Origin: JACJYC01 sp964558465 | GTDB lineage: Bacteria > Bacteroidota > Bacteroidia > Chitinophagales > Saprospiraceae | DNA length: 64,000 nt | Direction of reading: 5' to 3' | NCBI GenBank assembly: GCA_964558465.1 | Contig: CAZLEF010000034.1 | Location: forward strand, 3,306 to 67,305 | Shown here: positions 15,671-24,380 of the stretch, one piece after another | Layout of the letters: every line of letters begins with the position of its first letter | Position numbering within the stretch: position 1 is the stretch's first letter | Program-made: the position numbers and the translations under genes | The notes under the pieces: model-generated | Told to the model about the DNA's origin: nothing | What the model saw: the letters and a program-made list of their open reading frames with translations, nothing else | Database searches by the model: none

Positions 15671-18600
15671 TTATATTTCTTCCAAATAAATTTTCACCAC
15701 CACGTAACCTTGATTGTCCACGGTACTCGCATCAAAGTTGGTCACCCGAAATTCCGTGTTACTTTTAAACAACACCTCGTATTCGTTGTTACCCGGTCCA
15801 TTTTCTCCGAAATGGGAGATGGTTTCCACTTCCTTGCCCTTTCGCCCGTTAATGTAAAAAAAACCTCTCACTTTTTTATCCGGCAGGTTCGGGTCAAGAG
15901 TTGCAGAGAGATTAGACGCGCTGCCATTCATGAACCCCTCGGCAATTGCCATGCTCTTGCTGGTAGAAGTAAACTGTTTTTCCAGTACCGTACCGCCATT
16001 GTCGAAGGCGGCTTTGTATTTTTCCAATACATCAAGAATGGGCAGGGTCGTCCCTCTGTAACTTTGCCCCGCGTAATCCGGGAGCCGGGATAAACAATTG
16101 TTGATCAACAATTCCTGCGCTCTGGCGATTACGTTGGTGGTCCCGTTTCTCAGGCCGGTGTTCAACTCTTCATAGGAAAATAAGGTGTAATGGCGGACAG
16201 CAGCCAGTTCTTCAATAAAAATGTCCGGGTAGAGCTGATCGATGTCATAAGCCTGCACCCTTTGAAGGGCCAGCAACATATTTTGCTGGTCGAACAATTG
16301 CACGGCGCCGGAATTAACCCGGTATGGCCCGTGTTCCAATAATTGCCAGGCAGCCAGCAAAACAGGTTTTGTTTTGATAATGCTCGCGATTTCCGGGTGG
16401 CTGCCAAGATCTCCCCAGAACTTTTTCAAAGCGGCATTATCCATTTCCAGATAAAATTTATAAACTGCCGGATGTCTTAACTTCTGCCATACCTCAATCA
16501 GATTCGGTGAAATGGTGAAATCGTGGATAATGGAGGGCGTCAGCCCGAGCTGCGCCAGAAACTCGATCCCTTCTTCATCATTGAAATATTGTTGAACCCT
16601 CGTTTTTATTACATCCGGAATAATCCCCTCGGCAGCCTTCAGATACAGAAGGTCTTGCACTATTGGATTTTTAAAATCTTCGTTCAAAACCAGATGAAAA
16701 CCTGAAACATCTTCTCCCGCCTGCCGCAAAGCGCTTACGGTACCTGAATACTGGAGGGCCTCCTTCAGATCCACCACCCCCATAAAACTCGTTCCAGCCA
16801 TATTGACCAGGTTGGCAATCTGAAGGTTGTTGTAATAGGTCAACCCTTTTTCACCGTAGGTTTCAATCAGGTGGTCGCGAAAAACATCGCTGGTCAGGGT
16901 CAGGCTGGCCGATTCGGAGAACAACGTCCAGCCGGCCAGCAATTTCCTGGCCGCACTGCCCCCGCGGATCGCGAGGTTCAACTCGCCGACTCCGATGGCA
17001 AAACCTGCCGCGTCGAGGGCCGCCATACCGCTGTCGAACAGGTCTTCGTCCGCCTTTTTTTCAATGATCCAGGCCAATGTAAAAGCCGGAAACAAAAGCG
17101 TCCGGTTTTTGCATCCGTTTACCGGATCGACGGCGCATTCATTTAAAAAGGAAGCATTTTCTGCAAAGGTGAGCGCTACCAGTTCGAAAGGGGCAAAATC
17201 AAAAGGTTCGGTTTCGTATTCCGCACAATCGCATCGTTCCACTTCCCGCGGCTCCTGCATCCAGCCTTCGGGATAACAAAACGTCCGGATGCACAAATTT
17301 TGAACGATCCCAACACGACCATTTTGCCCGATCTGCTGTTGAAAATGGTTGTATCCGTTGGTCAGGGGACGGTACCAGGGCGGGACTTTCCATATAAAGG
17401 CCCTGCCCTGAAAACCGGAGGCGAACCTGGATATTTCAACCGGACCCGGCTCAAGTCCTTTAGCTTTTAGCGCCAGTTTGGTCATGATATTCACCAACCC
17501 TTCTTCCCGGTTGTTGGCCGTAAACAGATTGTCTCCAACTTCGTACAATCGTCTGACCATGCCGGGCGTTTCGGCCAGGAAACCGAGCAACTCCCGGATT
17601 TCGCCAGGCGTATTGCCGTCCAAGGCGCCCTGAAGGGTCCGTTGCGGTACAAAAAGATGGGTATAGGGCATCCACTCGGGGCCCAGAACCTGTACGGTGT
17701 TCAGCCCCGGCAGATACACCGGAAAACCTGCCGACCAATAGGCATGGTACAGGCCCAGGAGTTTTTTCTTCCGGGCAAGGCTCAGGTTGCGGTAGTCGTC
17801 TTCCGAAGCCCAGCGCACCCAAATACTCAGTTCCGCAATACTGGCGCTCTCGTCGATGCGCCCGGCCAGGTATTCCTTCCACCCCAGGAATGTCCCGATA
17901 TTGTCCTGGTAGAGGTTGAGGTAATTTTGTACGGTGAGGTTGGTCAGGTTATCCAGATTGGATACTTCCATATCATCGATCCAGGGGCCGAGCTGATCCA
18001 GGTACAGGGCGACGGCGAAAACATATTTTTTGATCTCGGGGTCCACCTGAATGGCTTCGCACCAGAGATCCACATAATCCCGGGCAACCTGCCGGCTCAA
18101 CCCGGCGTTCAGTTCGGCACAGGTTTCATCACCGGAAAGGTGATCCGGATCGCCAAAAAATTCCAGCGCGGCATAAATAAAATCGTGGATATATCGGGCG
18201 CCGGCATTCATTCCAGCCGGGTAATCATCCCGGGAGTCCAGTTTGGACTGGATAAATGCATCCAGGTCAGCTTCAACGGTGTGGATAAAAACGCCCTTGG
18301 TCCGGAACGACCAGGTGATGCGTTTTTTCCATTGATCCCGGTTCCGATATCGGTATTCGCCCACCAGAACGATGATCCGTTCCAGTTGGGTAAAAGCCGG
18401 GCTGTTGAGGTTTTCGTAGATTTGGCGGGAAAGGTCGTTCAGATAATCCTGGTAGGCCGAATAATCGCCGGGCGATGAATGTTTAAGAAAATTAAGGATT
18501 TTGTCCGAACCCTTCACAGCCTGTGGAATATCAGACCGGATGGCCAGATCGGGAAACCGGATATAAACGGCATAGATCTGAACTTTTTTCAGGTTGCCTT

Positions 18601-18946
18601 CGAATTGTTCATTGAAGGGAACCAGCAGACCGTTCAGGTCGCTGCGGTTGGGCAGTGCAAGCGTTGAGTTGGGGGTGTTGTAGTCATTGTTCTTTTCGAC
18701 CACCCATTCGCCCTCCTCCATCTGCATCCGGCCGATGGAATAATCCAGCACGTACGTTCCGCCGGATTGGCCCGACCAACGCTTTTGTTCGTTGGCCCGG
18801 ATGGTCTGGAGGATATCCCCGAGGACGGGATCGGAGGCGGAAAAAATGGAATGGCACAGGCATACCGTAAAAAGGAAAATCAATGGAATTTGAATCCATG
18901 GAAATTCCTTTAAAACCGTCCGGACAGTTTGTTTAAGAGCGCTCAT
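15671..18946 (-). CDS. Large exported protein with C-terminal ADP-ribosyltransferase domain (putative polymorphic toxin)
   Basis: A 1091-residue protein. Residues about 17-36 (IQIPLIFLFTVCLCHSIFSA) form a signal peptide or anchor. Residues 40-900 are an alpha-rich region I do not recognise, with a Cys cluster near ERCDCAEYE and a small-residue hydrophobic stretch near GMAALDAAGFAIGVG. The last ~175 residues look like an R-S-E class ADP-ribosyltransferase: Arg964 in SYRGTTLP, the STS motif at about 994-996 in KQFTSTSKS, and an ExE pair at Glu1055/Glu1057 in NNEYEVLF. Such domains modify arginine or other residues of host or competitor proteins. It sits between a TANFOR-domain gene and a small downstream gene, as expected of a toxin locus. 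Confidence 0.75.
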   Translation of the reverse strand: MSALKQTVRTVLKEFPWIQIPLIFLFTVCLCHSIFSASDPVLGDILQTIRANEQKRWSGQSGGTYVLDYSIGRMQMEEGEWVVEKNNDYNTPNSTLALPNRSDLNGLLVPFNEQFEGNLKKVQIYAVYIRFPDLAIRSDIPQAVKGSDKILNFLKHSSPGDYSAYQDYLNDLSRQIYENLNSPAFTQLERIIVLVGEYRYRNRDQWKKRITWSFRTKGVFIHTVEADLDAFIQSKLDSRDDYPAGMNAGARYIHDFIYAALEFFGDPDHLSGDETCAELNAGLSRQVARDYVDLWCEAIQVDPEIKKYVFAVALYLDQLGPWIDDMEVSNLDNLTNLTVQNYLNLYQDNIGTFLGWKEYLAGRIDESASIAELSIWVRWASEDDYRNLSLARKKKLLGLYHAYWSAGFPVYLPGLNTVQVLGPEWMPYTHLFVPQRTLQGALDGNTPGEIRELLGFLAETPGMVRRLYEVGDNLFTANNREEGLVNIMTKLALKAKGLEPGPVEISRFASGFQGRAFIWKVPPWYRPLTNGYNHFQQQIGQNGRVGIVQNLCIRTFCYPEGWMQEPREVERCDCAEYETEPFDFAPFELVALTFAENASFLNECAVDPVNGCKNRTLLFPAFTLAWIIEKKADEDLFDSGMAALDAAGFAIGVGELNLAIRGGSAARKLLAGWTLFSESASLTLTSDVFRDHLIETYGEKGLTYYNNLQIANLVNMAGTSFMGVVDLKEALQYSGTVSALRQAGEDVSGFHLVLNEDFKNPIVQDLLYLKAAEGIIPDVIKTRVQQYFNDEEGIEFLAQLGLTPSIIHDFTISPNLIEVWQKLRHPAVYKFYLEMDNAALKKFWGDLGSHPEIASIIKTKPVLLAAWQLLEHGPYRVNSGAVQLFDQQNMLLALQRVQAYDIDQLYPDIFIEELAAVRHYTLFSYEELNTGLRNGTTNVIARAQELLINNCLSRLPDYAGQSYRGTTLPILDVLEKYKAAFDNGGTVLEKQFTSTSKSMAIAEGFMNGSASNLSATLDPNLPDKKVRGFFYINGRKGKEVETISHFGENGPGNNEYEVLFKSNTEFRVTNFDASTVDNQGYVVVKIYLEEI

Positions 18947-19039
18947 TATTTTAAGGTTTCAGGTTACAAAACACCGGGATCACGGGATATCCTTAATTTG
19001 GATGGTTCCTTTTAAATTTTACATTTAATTTTTTGAATT

Positions 19040-19115
19040 TTACATTGAAAATCAATTGATTAAATGTAAAATGTAAAATGTAAAATGCAAAATGTAAAAT
19101 GCAAAATGTAAAAGT
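19040..19115. repeat. AT-rich inverted repeat, unit AATGTAAA
   Basis: TTTTACATTT words on the left face repeated AAATGTAAAATG words on the right across a short AT-rich centre, in the 178-bp gap between the TANFOR and toxin genes. The same words form a facing pair at 28696-28790 and a half copy at 36262-36285. Confidence 0.75.
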
Positions 19116-19124
19116 GGGGGAAGG

Positions 19125-21794
19125 TCACCCCCCATACCCCCTTTTCACCAGCATCTCCCCCACCCTCCCCCTCAATTCCCCCTGCAACGCCGCCACGATC
19201 GCCGCCGCCGGCTGCCCGTTCTGCAACATCGGCGCCACAAAATCCACCAGATTAAAACCAGTTTCCAGTAATACCGTCGCCAGTTCCGTCAAGGCAGCAG
19301 GCGAAACAATTTCTGTTTTCAGTTTGCTGAAGGCCGTGCAGGTCATGAACTGCATCTCTTGTTGGTAAAAGGTATCCGACCGGGCGACCAAATCAGGCGA
19401 AAATTCAAGACTATCCGCTTCCAGTTCTTCCACTGTTTCTTCCAGAATAATAAAATCCTCCACCCCTGACCCTCCGGTCACTTCCAATTGTTGCAATTCT
19501 TCCTGAATCGTTTCCTCTAACGCTTGTCCCTTGCTGTTAAAGTCCTGCTCCAACGTTTCCAGGTCCGGGCATTCACTCATAATCCCATCAATTGCCTGCC
19601 CGACCAACCCCAACAGGTCCTCCATCAATTCGTTCAAAGCTTCCTGAAACGCGGCATTGGCCGCCTGTACCTGTGCCATGGCCTGCTGCAGGGCCGCCTC
19701 CGCTTGTGCCACAGCAACCGGGTCGCCGCTGGCTAACGCCGCATCGTATTGTTGCTGTGCAGCAGCCAGTGCTGCCTGGGCGGCCTGAAGGTTCAGGGAA
19801 ATGGAATCCGGCAGGTGCGGCCCCATCTCCACCAGGATCTCATTGATCGCGGTCAGGATCTCTTCCGAAGCTGCAAGGATCTCCTCCAGGGCGCCAACCC
19901 CGTCCAGGATATCCCCCAGCACATCCGCCCATTGCCCGCCGATCAGCTCAACTCCGGCGCCGGCGACTTCCATGTACCCGCGGGCCATCCGGCAATTTTC
20001 GTTCACCTCGATGCCAACCAGTTTTACACTGAGGTGCGCCATATTCAGATAAGGGGCCTGCAGATGACCCCGGCCGAAATAGGGGCCGCGACCGGTTATT
20101 TGGTCCAGGATCACCAGGTAATCTCCGGCCCAGACCGAATCCCCCGGACTGATATCCGTCAGCATAGGGGCGTCGTCGAGCGTGTCAAACACAGTGGAGT
20201 CGCCGCAGGCGTAGGTATAGGCCAGAGGGCCGATCTCACAACCTGCCTTCCGGGTCGAAAACCGGATGGTATCGCATAGCAGCGCTCCATCCGGACACTG
20301 GTAGCACAACCTTGCAGAATAAGGTGTCAACGGATCAAGCCCTCTGACTTCAAAACCAGCCCCGGCCACCACCGCTTCCGGCCCGTAATCCTGCGTTTCA
20401 TCCGGTTTCCAGGCCAAATAAAAGGTATCCGTTGTGACGCCCGGCTGCATGGTCCAGGCCAGCGTGACCTCCCTGGACCGGATCTCAACCGGCTGCAGGT
20501 CCGGCGGCAACGCTCCCGGGCAATCGCCGGCATCGAGGCCGTTGAACCTGAGCGAAAAGCTTGTGCAGGCGGTCGTCCCCCCGGCGCATTCCGTACAAAT
20601 ATTCACCTGATAGGCCAGGTCTTTGATCAAGCCGTTTAAGGTATGGGCGTTTGTATCTGCCGGGAGTTCCACGTTGCCGGACTGCTGGTTGCGGCCGCCC
20701 TGCGCTGTTGACTGAGGGGGGGCCGGACCAAGACTCAACCACTGTTTCCGGCCACCTGCAGCGGGCAACCAGGTGAGCAGGACCGAGGAGTCGGAAACAG
20801 GCCGCCAATCCGGATTCACAGGCGGCAAACAGGTGTTTCGATAGATAAAAGAGCGGACCTCGCTCCAGCCGTCATTCACAAAGGCAGCCTGCCCGGCAGG
20901 GTCCCGGGCGCGCACCCGAACCAGGTACGCCGTTCCTTCCCGCAGGAGCGGGTCCGCAGGGCCGTACAGGTAAAAGGCCGCGAAAGTCTGGCCGGAGAAC
21001 AAGGGCGCCGAACTGGTCAGGGCCACGTCGTAACCGAAACCCGGCAAATGGTTTTCATAAAGTTCCAGGGTATATTCTGCCGCCAGGCCTGCGTGTTGCG
21101 GCTGCCAGGCAAATCGCAATTGTTGGGGGAAGACAGCCTCCACTTCGCCGGAGGGTTCCAGCAATACCGGCGGCCGGTGCAGAGTGATCATCCCCTGCGC
21201 GCAACCGGTGTTGGAAACGGGCGGGTCGAAAAACCGGTTGTAATCGAAAACTTCAACACAAAACGAGAGGGGGCCGTCGGGCAATTGCCCACCTCCGGCC
21301 ATGATCTGGTCGAGGGACAATCCGCCAAAATCCAGGTTATCAGGGAGGAAATATTCCCAAAGTCCGGACCCCGTCAATACGAGCGGTTGATTGCGGCGAA
21401 GTTCAATGGGCGGCGGCAAAAAATCCGGCCTGGTCCGGATCAGGAACCCGCTGCCGGAAAACCTGAGCCGGATTAAAGCCGGGTAGGCCTCACGGGTATC
21501 CGTGGAGATTAACGTGACGACGACCCTGCCTGGATCCGTATAATCTTCGAGGTACGGGCTGAACCGGGTTACCTGAACGATTGAAGTAACCGGAAACGGT
21601 TGAGCTGGTAAAAAATGACGGAAACCAATAAAAAATAAAAGGAAAATGAGGAAAGACCGCAGTTTTTGCAGTTGGTGGACAGTGCCCGTTTTAAAACCGG
21701 GCGCCTTATTTTTTACAGTCCGAACATATCCGCAAGACGGATATGAACGGCAGACCCCGGAGTCATTGACCCCGGCAGAGTGATGCGCGTACAT
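19125..21794 (-). CDS. TANFOR-domain secreted protein with fibronectin-like repeats
   Basis: An 889-residue protein. A hydrophobic export segment (FLIFLLFFIGFRHFLPAQ) lies unusually far in, at about residues 48-65, so the true start may be internal. However, a TATATTTG promoter box sits 22 bp before the chosen ATG. The next ~140 residues match the TANFOR domain: SPYLEDYTDPGRVVVTLIST, FLIRTRPDFLPPPIELRRNQ, then the FCVEVFDYN element. Several fibronectin-III-like domains follow to about residue 540. Then comes a helical, Ala/Gln-rich probable coiled coil (about 690-760, QAALAAAQQQYDAAL). TANFOR proteins in Bacteroidota accompany large secreted proteins. Here the gene leads the toxin operon. Confidence 0.8.
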   Translation of the reverse strand: MYAHHSAGVNDSGVCRSYPSCGYVRTVKNKAPGFKTGTVHQLQKLRSFLIFLLFFIGFRHFLPAQPFPVTSIVQVTRFSPYLEDYTDPGRVVVTLISTDTREAYPALIRLRFSGSGFLIRTRPDFLPPPIELRRNQPLVLTGSGLWEYFLPDNLDFGGLSLDQIMAGGGQLPDGPLSFCVEVFDYNRFFDPPVSNTGCAQGMITLHRPPVLLEPSGEVEAVFPQQLRFAWQPQHAGLAAEYTLELYENHLPGFGYDVALTSSAPLFSGQTFAAFYLYGPADPLLREGTAYLVRVRARDPAGQAAFVNDGWSEVRSFIYRNTCLPPVNPDWRPVSDSSVLLTWLPAAGGRKQWLSLGPAPPQSTAQGGRNQQSGNVELPADTNAHTLNGLIKDLAYQVNICTECAGGTTACTSFSLRFNGLDAGDCPGALPPDLQPVEIRSREVTLAWTMQPGVTTDTFYLAWKPDETQDYGPEAVVAGAGFEVRGLDPLTPYSARLCYQCPDGALLCDTIRFSTRKAGCEIGPLAYTYACGDSTVFDTLDDAPMLTDISPGDSVWAGDYLVILDQITGRGPYFGRGHLQAPYLNMAHLSVKLVGIEVNENCRMARGYMEVAGAGVELIGGQWADVLGDILDGVGALEEILAASEEILTAINEILVEMGPHLPDSISLNLQAAQAALAAAQQQYDAALASGDPVAVAQAEAALQQAMAQVQAANAAFQEALNELMEDLLGLVGQAIDGIMSECPDLETLEQDFNSKGQALEETIQEELQQLEVTGGSGVEDFIILEETVEELEADSLEFSPDLVARSDTFYQQEMQFMTCTAFSKLKTEIVSPAALTELATVLLETGFNLVDFVAPMLQNGQPAAAIVAALQGELRGRVGEMLVKRGYGG

Positions 21795-21816
21795 TTTCAG
21801 AGAGTTTTAGGTAAAA

Positions 21817-21824
21817 CAAATATA
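21817..21824 (-). promoter_or_regulatory. -7 promoter box of the TANFOR gene
   Basis: On the minus strand TATATTTG, an exact TAnnTTTG match, 22 bp before the ATG at 21794. It would drive the TANFOR/ART/downstream-gene operon. Confidence 0.55.
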
Positions 21825-22000
21825 TGCCGGAACCCGTGGATTTCAAAAAAAGATAATAAATATTTTTTACTTTAACTGAAGTGGTATATTTTTATAAAAC
21901 ATTTCACAAGCTCCCGCCGTTGGCGTGTGGCGGCGCGCGGTATAACATCCTGACGCAAATACCCAGCCTGTATTTTGTTGGTTAAATAACGATCAATGGC

Positions 22001-22867
22001 ATGAAAAACAGCTTCTTCCTTCTTCTTCCAGCCCTTCTCTTTCTCGCCTGCCAAAACCAACCTCCCGGAGCGCAAGTGCAAAAAATCGACAGCCCGCTCC
22101 ACTACCAATTGTCCGGAAAAGGCGATCAAACCGTCGTCTTCATCCACGGTTGGTGCATCGATGGAACGTATTGGGACAATCAGGTCCGGTTTCTTCAAGA
22201 CAAATATCAGGTTTTGACGCTTGATCTTGCCGGCCACGGCCAGTCTGTAACCGGCAAAAAACAATATTCCATCCCCGAACACGCCGGTGATGTTGTCAAT
22301 TTGATCAACGAGTTGGAATTGGAAAACCTCATTCTGGTCGGGCATTCCATGAGCGGAAATATTATTCTGCATATTTATGACAAAATACCCTCCAGGGTGG
22401 TGGGAATGATCGGCGTCGATAACCTGCATCAGTTAGGCCGGGTACCGACTGAGGAAGAAAAGACCCAGGTTGCCGGGTTCTTCACCGCCATGCGGCAGGA
22501 TTTTTCTAATTTGGCAGGCGAGTTCGCCCTCGTCAATTTATTTACCGGTCAAACCCCGGATAGTATCAAAACCCGGGTGGTCCGCGATTTTCAATCTGCC
22601 GATCCCGAATTGGCCATATCCACGCTGGAATCCCTGCAAAATGAATACATTGCTGAACAAACCCTGGCCCCCAAACTGAAGGCGCCCCTGTATTTGATCC
22701 TCAGCGATAACGGGGCCCAGCCGTTGTACAACGAAGAATCCCTGAAAAAATACTGCGGCGCCGGGTTCAGAGTCTGGACCATTCCCGGGACAGGCCACTA
22801 CCCGATGATAGAAGACGTGGACGGGTTTAACCGGGTTTTATCGGAAATATTGACAACCGTGAATTAA
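22001..22867 (+). CDS. Alpha/beta-hydrolase lipoprotein
   Basis: A 288-residue protein with a lipoprotein signal: a hydrophobic N-terminus ending in the lipobox LFLAC, with Cys17 as the lipidated residue. It should face the periplasm or lie in the outer membrane. The alpha/beta-hydrolase core shows the oxyanion region VVFIHGWCIDG, DLAGHG, the nucleophile elbow GHSMSG (Ser116) and the terminal His in GTGHYPM. The substrate is unknown; relatives include esterases and epoxide-hydrolase-like proteins. An imperfect hairpin follows the stop and separates it from the cupin gene. Confidence 0.88.
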   Translation: MKNSFFLLLPALLFLACQNQPPGAQVQKIDSPLHYQLSGKGDQTVVFIHGWCIDGTYWDNQVRFLQDKYQVLTLDLAGHGQSVTGKKQYSIPEHAGDVVNLINELELENLILVGHSMSGNIILHIYDKIPSRVVGMIGVDNLHQLGRVPTEEEKTQVAGFFTAMRQDFSNLAGEFALVNLFTGQTPDSIKTRVVRDFQSADPELAISTLESLQNEYIAEQTLAPKLKAPLYLILSDNGAQPLYNEESLKKYCGAGFRVWTIPGTGHYPMIEDVDGFNRVLSEILTTVN

Positions 22868-22871
22868 CCCA

Positions 22872-22905
22872 ATTCAGGAGATGGTTTCGGAATCATCTCC
22901 TAAAT
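22872..22905. terminator. Hairpin between hydrolase and cupin genes
   Basis: GGAGATGGTT (22877-22886) pairs with AATCATCTCC (22891-22900) around a TCGG loop, with AATT words flanking both arms. There is no T run, so it is a weak terminator or an RNA-stability element. It contains the ATG at 22881, which argues against that ATG as the cupin start. Confidence 0.5.
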
Positions 22906-22913
22906 TCAGAACC

Positions 22914-23252
22914 ATGACCAAGATCCCGTTCACGACCATCGACTGGTCGAAAGTACCCAAATCGGAACACCCCGGCGAAACCGGTACCGCAACCTGGCAG
23001 ATCATGCATTTCCCGGGTATCCGCATCCGCCTGGTGGAGTATTCCCCCGGCTATATGGCCGACCACTGGTGCCATAAAGGCCATATTGTGCATTGCCTGG
23101 AAGGCAAATTTCTGAGCGAACTGGAAACCGGGGAGTCTTTCCTACTTACCCCCGGGGTAACCTATATTGTTTCAAACGAAATGAGTTCGCATAGGTCCGT
23201 ATCCGAGTATGGCGCCAAATTGCTGATTGTGGATGGGGAGTTTTTGGGGTAA
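22914..23252 (+). CDS. DHCW-motif cupin-fold protein
   Basis: A 112-residue small beta-barrel protein. The N-terminus TKIPFTTIDWSKVPKSEHPG and the motif MADHWCHKGHIVHCLEGKF identify the DHCW cupin group, whose name comes from the short Asp-His-Cys-Trp motif (here ordered DHWC). The conserved His residues would bind a metal. The function of the family is not established. The start is taken at the ATG of MTKIPF because the upstream in-frame ATG lies within the stem of an inverted repeat and family members begin here. Confidence 0.82.
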   Translation: MTKIPFTTIDWSKVPKSEHPGETGTATWQIMHFPGIRIRLVEYSPGYMADHWCHKGHIVHCLEGKFLSELETGESFLLTPGVTYIVSNEMSSHRSVSEYGAKLLIVDGEFLG

Positions 23253-23296
23253 AATATTTATATTTGTATGATTAAATGATGAGTTCATGAAGTTGA

Positions 23297-23800
23297 CTAT
23301 TTTCTCACCAACCTCAAAACCTTAATCTCCACCCGCTGATTGATCATCCGCCCCTGCAAGGTATCGTTGCCGGCGATGGGGTATCGTTTGCCGTAACCCC
23401 TGAATTTGAGCCTTTCAACCGTCAGCCCCTTTTTAATCAGGTAATCAAATACCTGACGTGCTCTTTTGTCGGATAACTGATCGCTGTATTCGTGGGAGGG
23501 GATTCCGTTGGTATGCCCGCCGATCTCGAAGATGATGTCCGGGCGAGTGGCAAGTAAGCCGGCAATTTGGTCCAGCACGGGAAACGATTCCGGTTTAATG
23601 GAAAATTCATCCGCCTCGAAATACAGTTTGTCGATCCGGAAGATTTCGCCTTCGCGCAGGTCTTTTTTACTGAGCTCCTGCACGACATCAGCCGTATTTT
23701 TTCCGGGCCGTTTGATGACGATCGTAAAATTCAGGACGTTGCCGGTCGAACGGGTGATTTCAAAGGGTTCTTCTACAACAATTCCGTCCCGGGTAGTCAC
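23297..23800 (-). pseudogene. 5'-truncated, probably frameshifted OmpA-family gene
   Basis: The intact part encodes 167 residues ending in a complete OmpA C-terminal peptidoglycan-binding domain: YFEADEFSIKPESFPVLDQI, GHTNGIPSHEYSDQLSDKRA, then LKFRGYGKRYPI and NQRVEIKVLR. The frame opens with a GTG and lacks any signal peptide, which an OmpA protein needs. Directly upstream (23801-23890) a different frame reads NIGPPYNTPKDEYNFVVN before a stop, which looks like the lost N-terminal continuation. I therefore read this as a decayed gene. A short cytosolic OmpA-like protein is less likely. A sequencing error would also explain the shift. Confidence 0.55.
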
Positions 23801-24131
23801 AACCTGGACATATTGACCACAAAGTTGTACTCGTCTTTTGGGGTATTATAGGGCGGGCCGATATTCAGGGCCGGGGTGCAAAGGAATACCCGCCCGGAAT
23901 ATTGCGGTCAAAGGATTTGGAGCTGAAGTTCCGGTTGCAAGCAATACAACCGAAACCGGAAGGGAGAAAAACCGAAGGGTGGAAATCCGTTTTGTGGAGG
24001 TTAAATAAGTTGAATGAATCGTCAAAACAGGGGATAGCCAGGCGTAAAATAATTTCCAACCAAATCCAATACCTGATTCCCTTTTTTAGTTAATTATTTG
24101 ATAAACCCACACATGGTATTAAAAACCCGCG
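23801..24131. other. Region between OmpA remnant and arginine leader
   Basis: About 330 bp. The first 90 bp appear to be the out-of-frame upstream part of the OmpA gene on the minus strand. The remainder has one minus-strand frame of 64 codons with no family resemblance and no signal peptide. Nothing else is recognised before the promoter box at 24132. Confidence 0.4.
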
Positions 24132-24139
24132 TATCTTTG
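24132..24139 (+). promoter_or_regulatory. -7 promoter box of the arginine operon
   Basis: TATCTTTG, an exact TAnnTTTG match. The leader-peptide ATG lies only eight bases downstream, so the leader transcript would begin almost at that ATG. Confidence 0.65.
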
Positions 24140-24147
24140 CCCCACAA

Positions 24148-24234
24148 ATGACGACGGTAGTCACATATCATCCATTCATCTCCTACACGGCAGGTCTTCC
24201 ACGGCCCCGCCGCTCATTCCGCCGTCGCCCTTAG
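24148..24234 (+). CDS. Arginine-rich leader peptide of the arg operon
   Basis: A 28-codon open frame that starts right after the operon promoter box and ends RPRRSFRRRP followed by TAG. Six of its last ten codons are arginine (CGG, CGC, CGC, CGC, CGT, CGC); the first 18 codons contain none. It is followed 21 bp later by a GC-rich hairpin with a T run and, 146 bp later, by the first arginine gene. This is the arrangement of a ribosome-mediated attenuator: scarcity of charged Arg-tRNA would stall the ribosome on the Arg run and alter folding of the downstream RNA. The peptide itself probably has no other role. Confidence 0.8.
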   Translation: MTTVVTYHPFISYTAGLPRPRRSFRRRP

Positions 24235-24251
24235 GGGCGCAACACTTTTTT

Positions 24252-24288
24252 CCTCCACGGGAGGTGGGTTTCCCGACCTCCGTGTTTT
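24252..24288 (+). promoter_or_regulatory. Attenuator hairpins of the arg operon
   Basis: Terminator: 24256-24268 pairs with 24272-24284 (12 base pairs, two single-base bulges, loop TTT), followed directly by TTTT at 24285-24288. Competing structure: CCTCC at 24252-24256 pairs with GGAGG at 24260-24264 around an ACG loop and would consume the 5' arm of the terminator. A third hairpin, CGCCC/GGGCG at 24226-24239, overlaps the end of the leader frame. Which fold a stalled ribosome favours cannot be settled by eye. Confidence 0.65.
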
Positions 24289-24380
24289 CAAAAAATCAGT
24301 TTTTTCACCAACAGCACAGAAATAGTGTCTTTTCAACCGGCAACTTGCTCTTTGCACCAAAACAATCAATCTCAAGCAAA

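Noticed and set aside
17642..18478. A 278-codon plus-strand frame inside the toxin gene
   Set aside because: Antisense to the toxin coding sequence, no recognisable domain, composition of a shadow frame.
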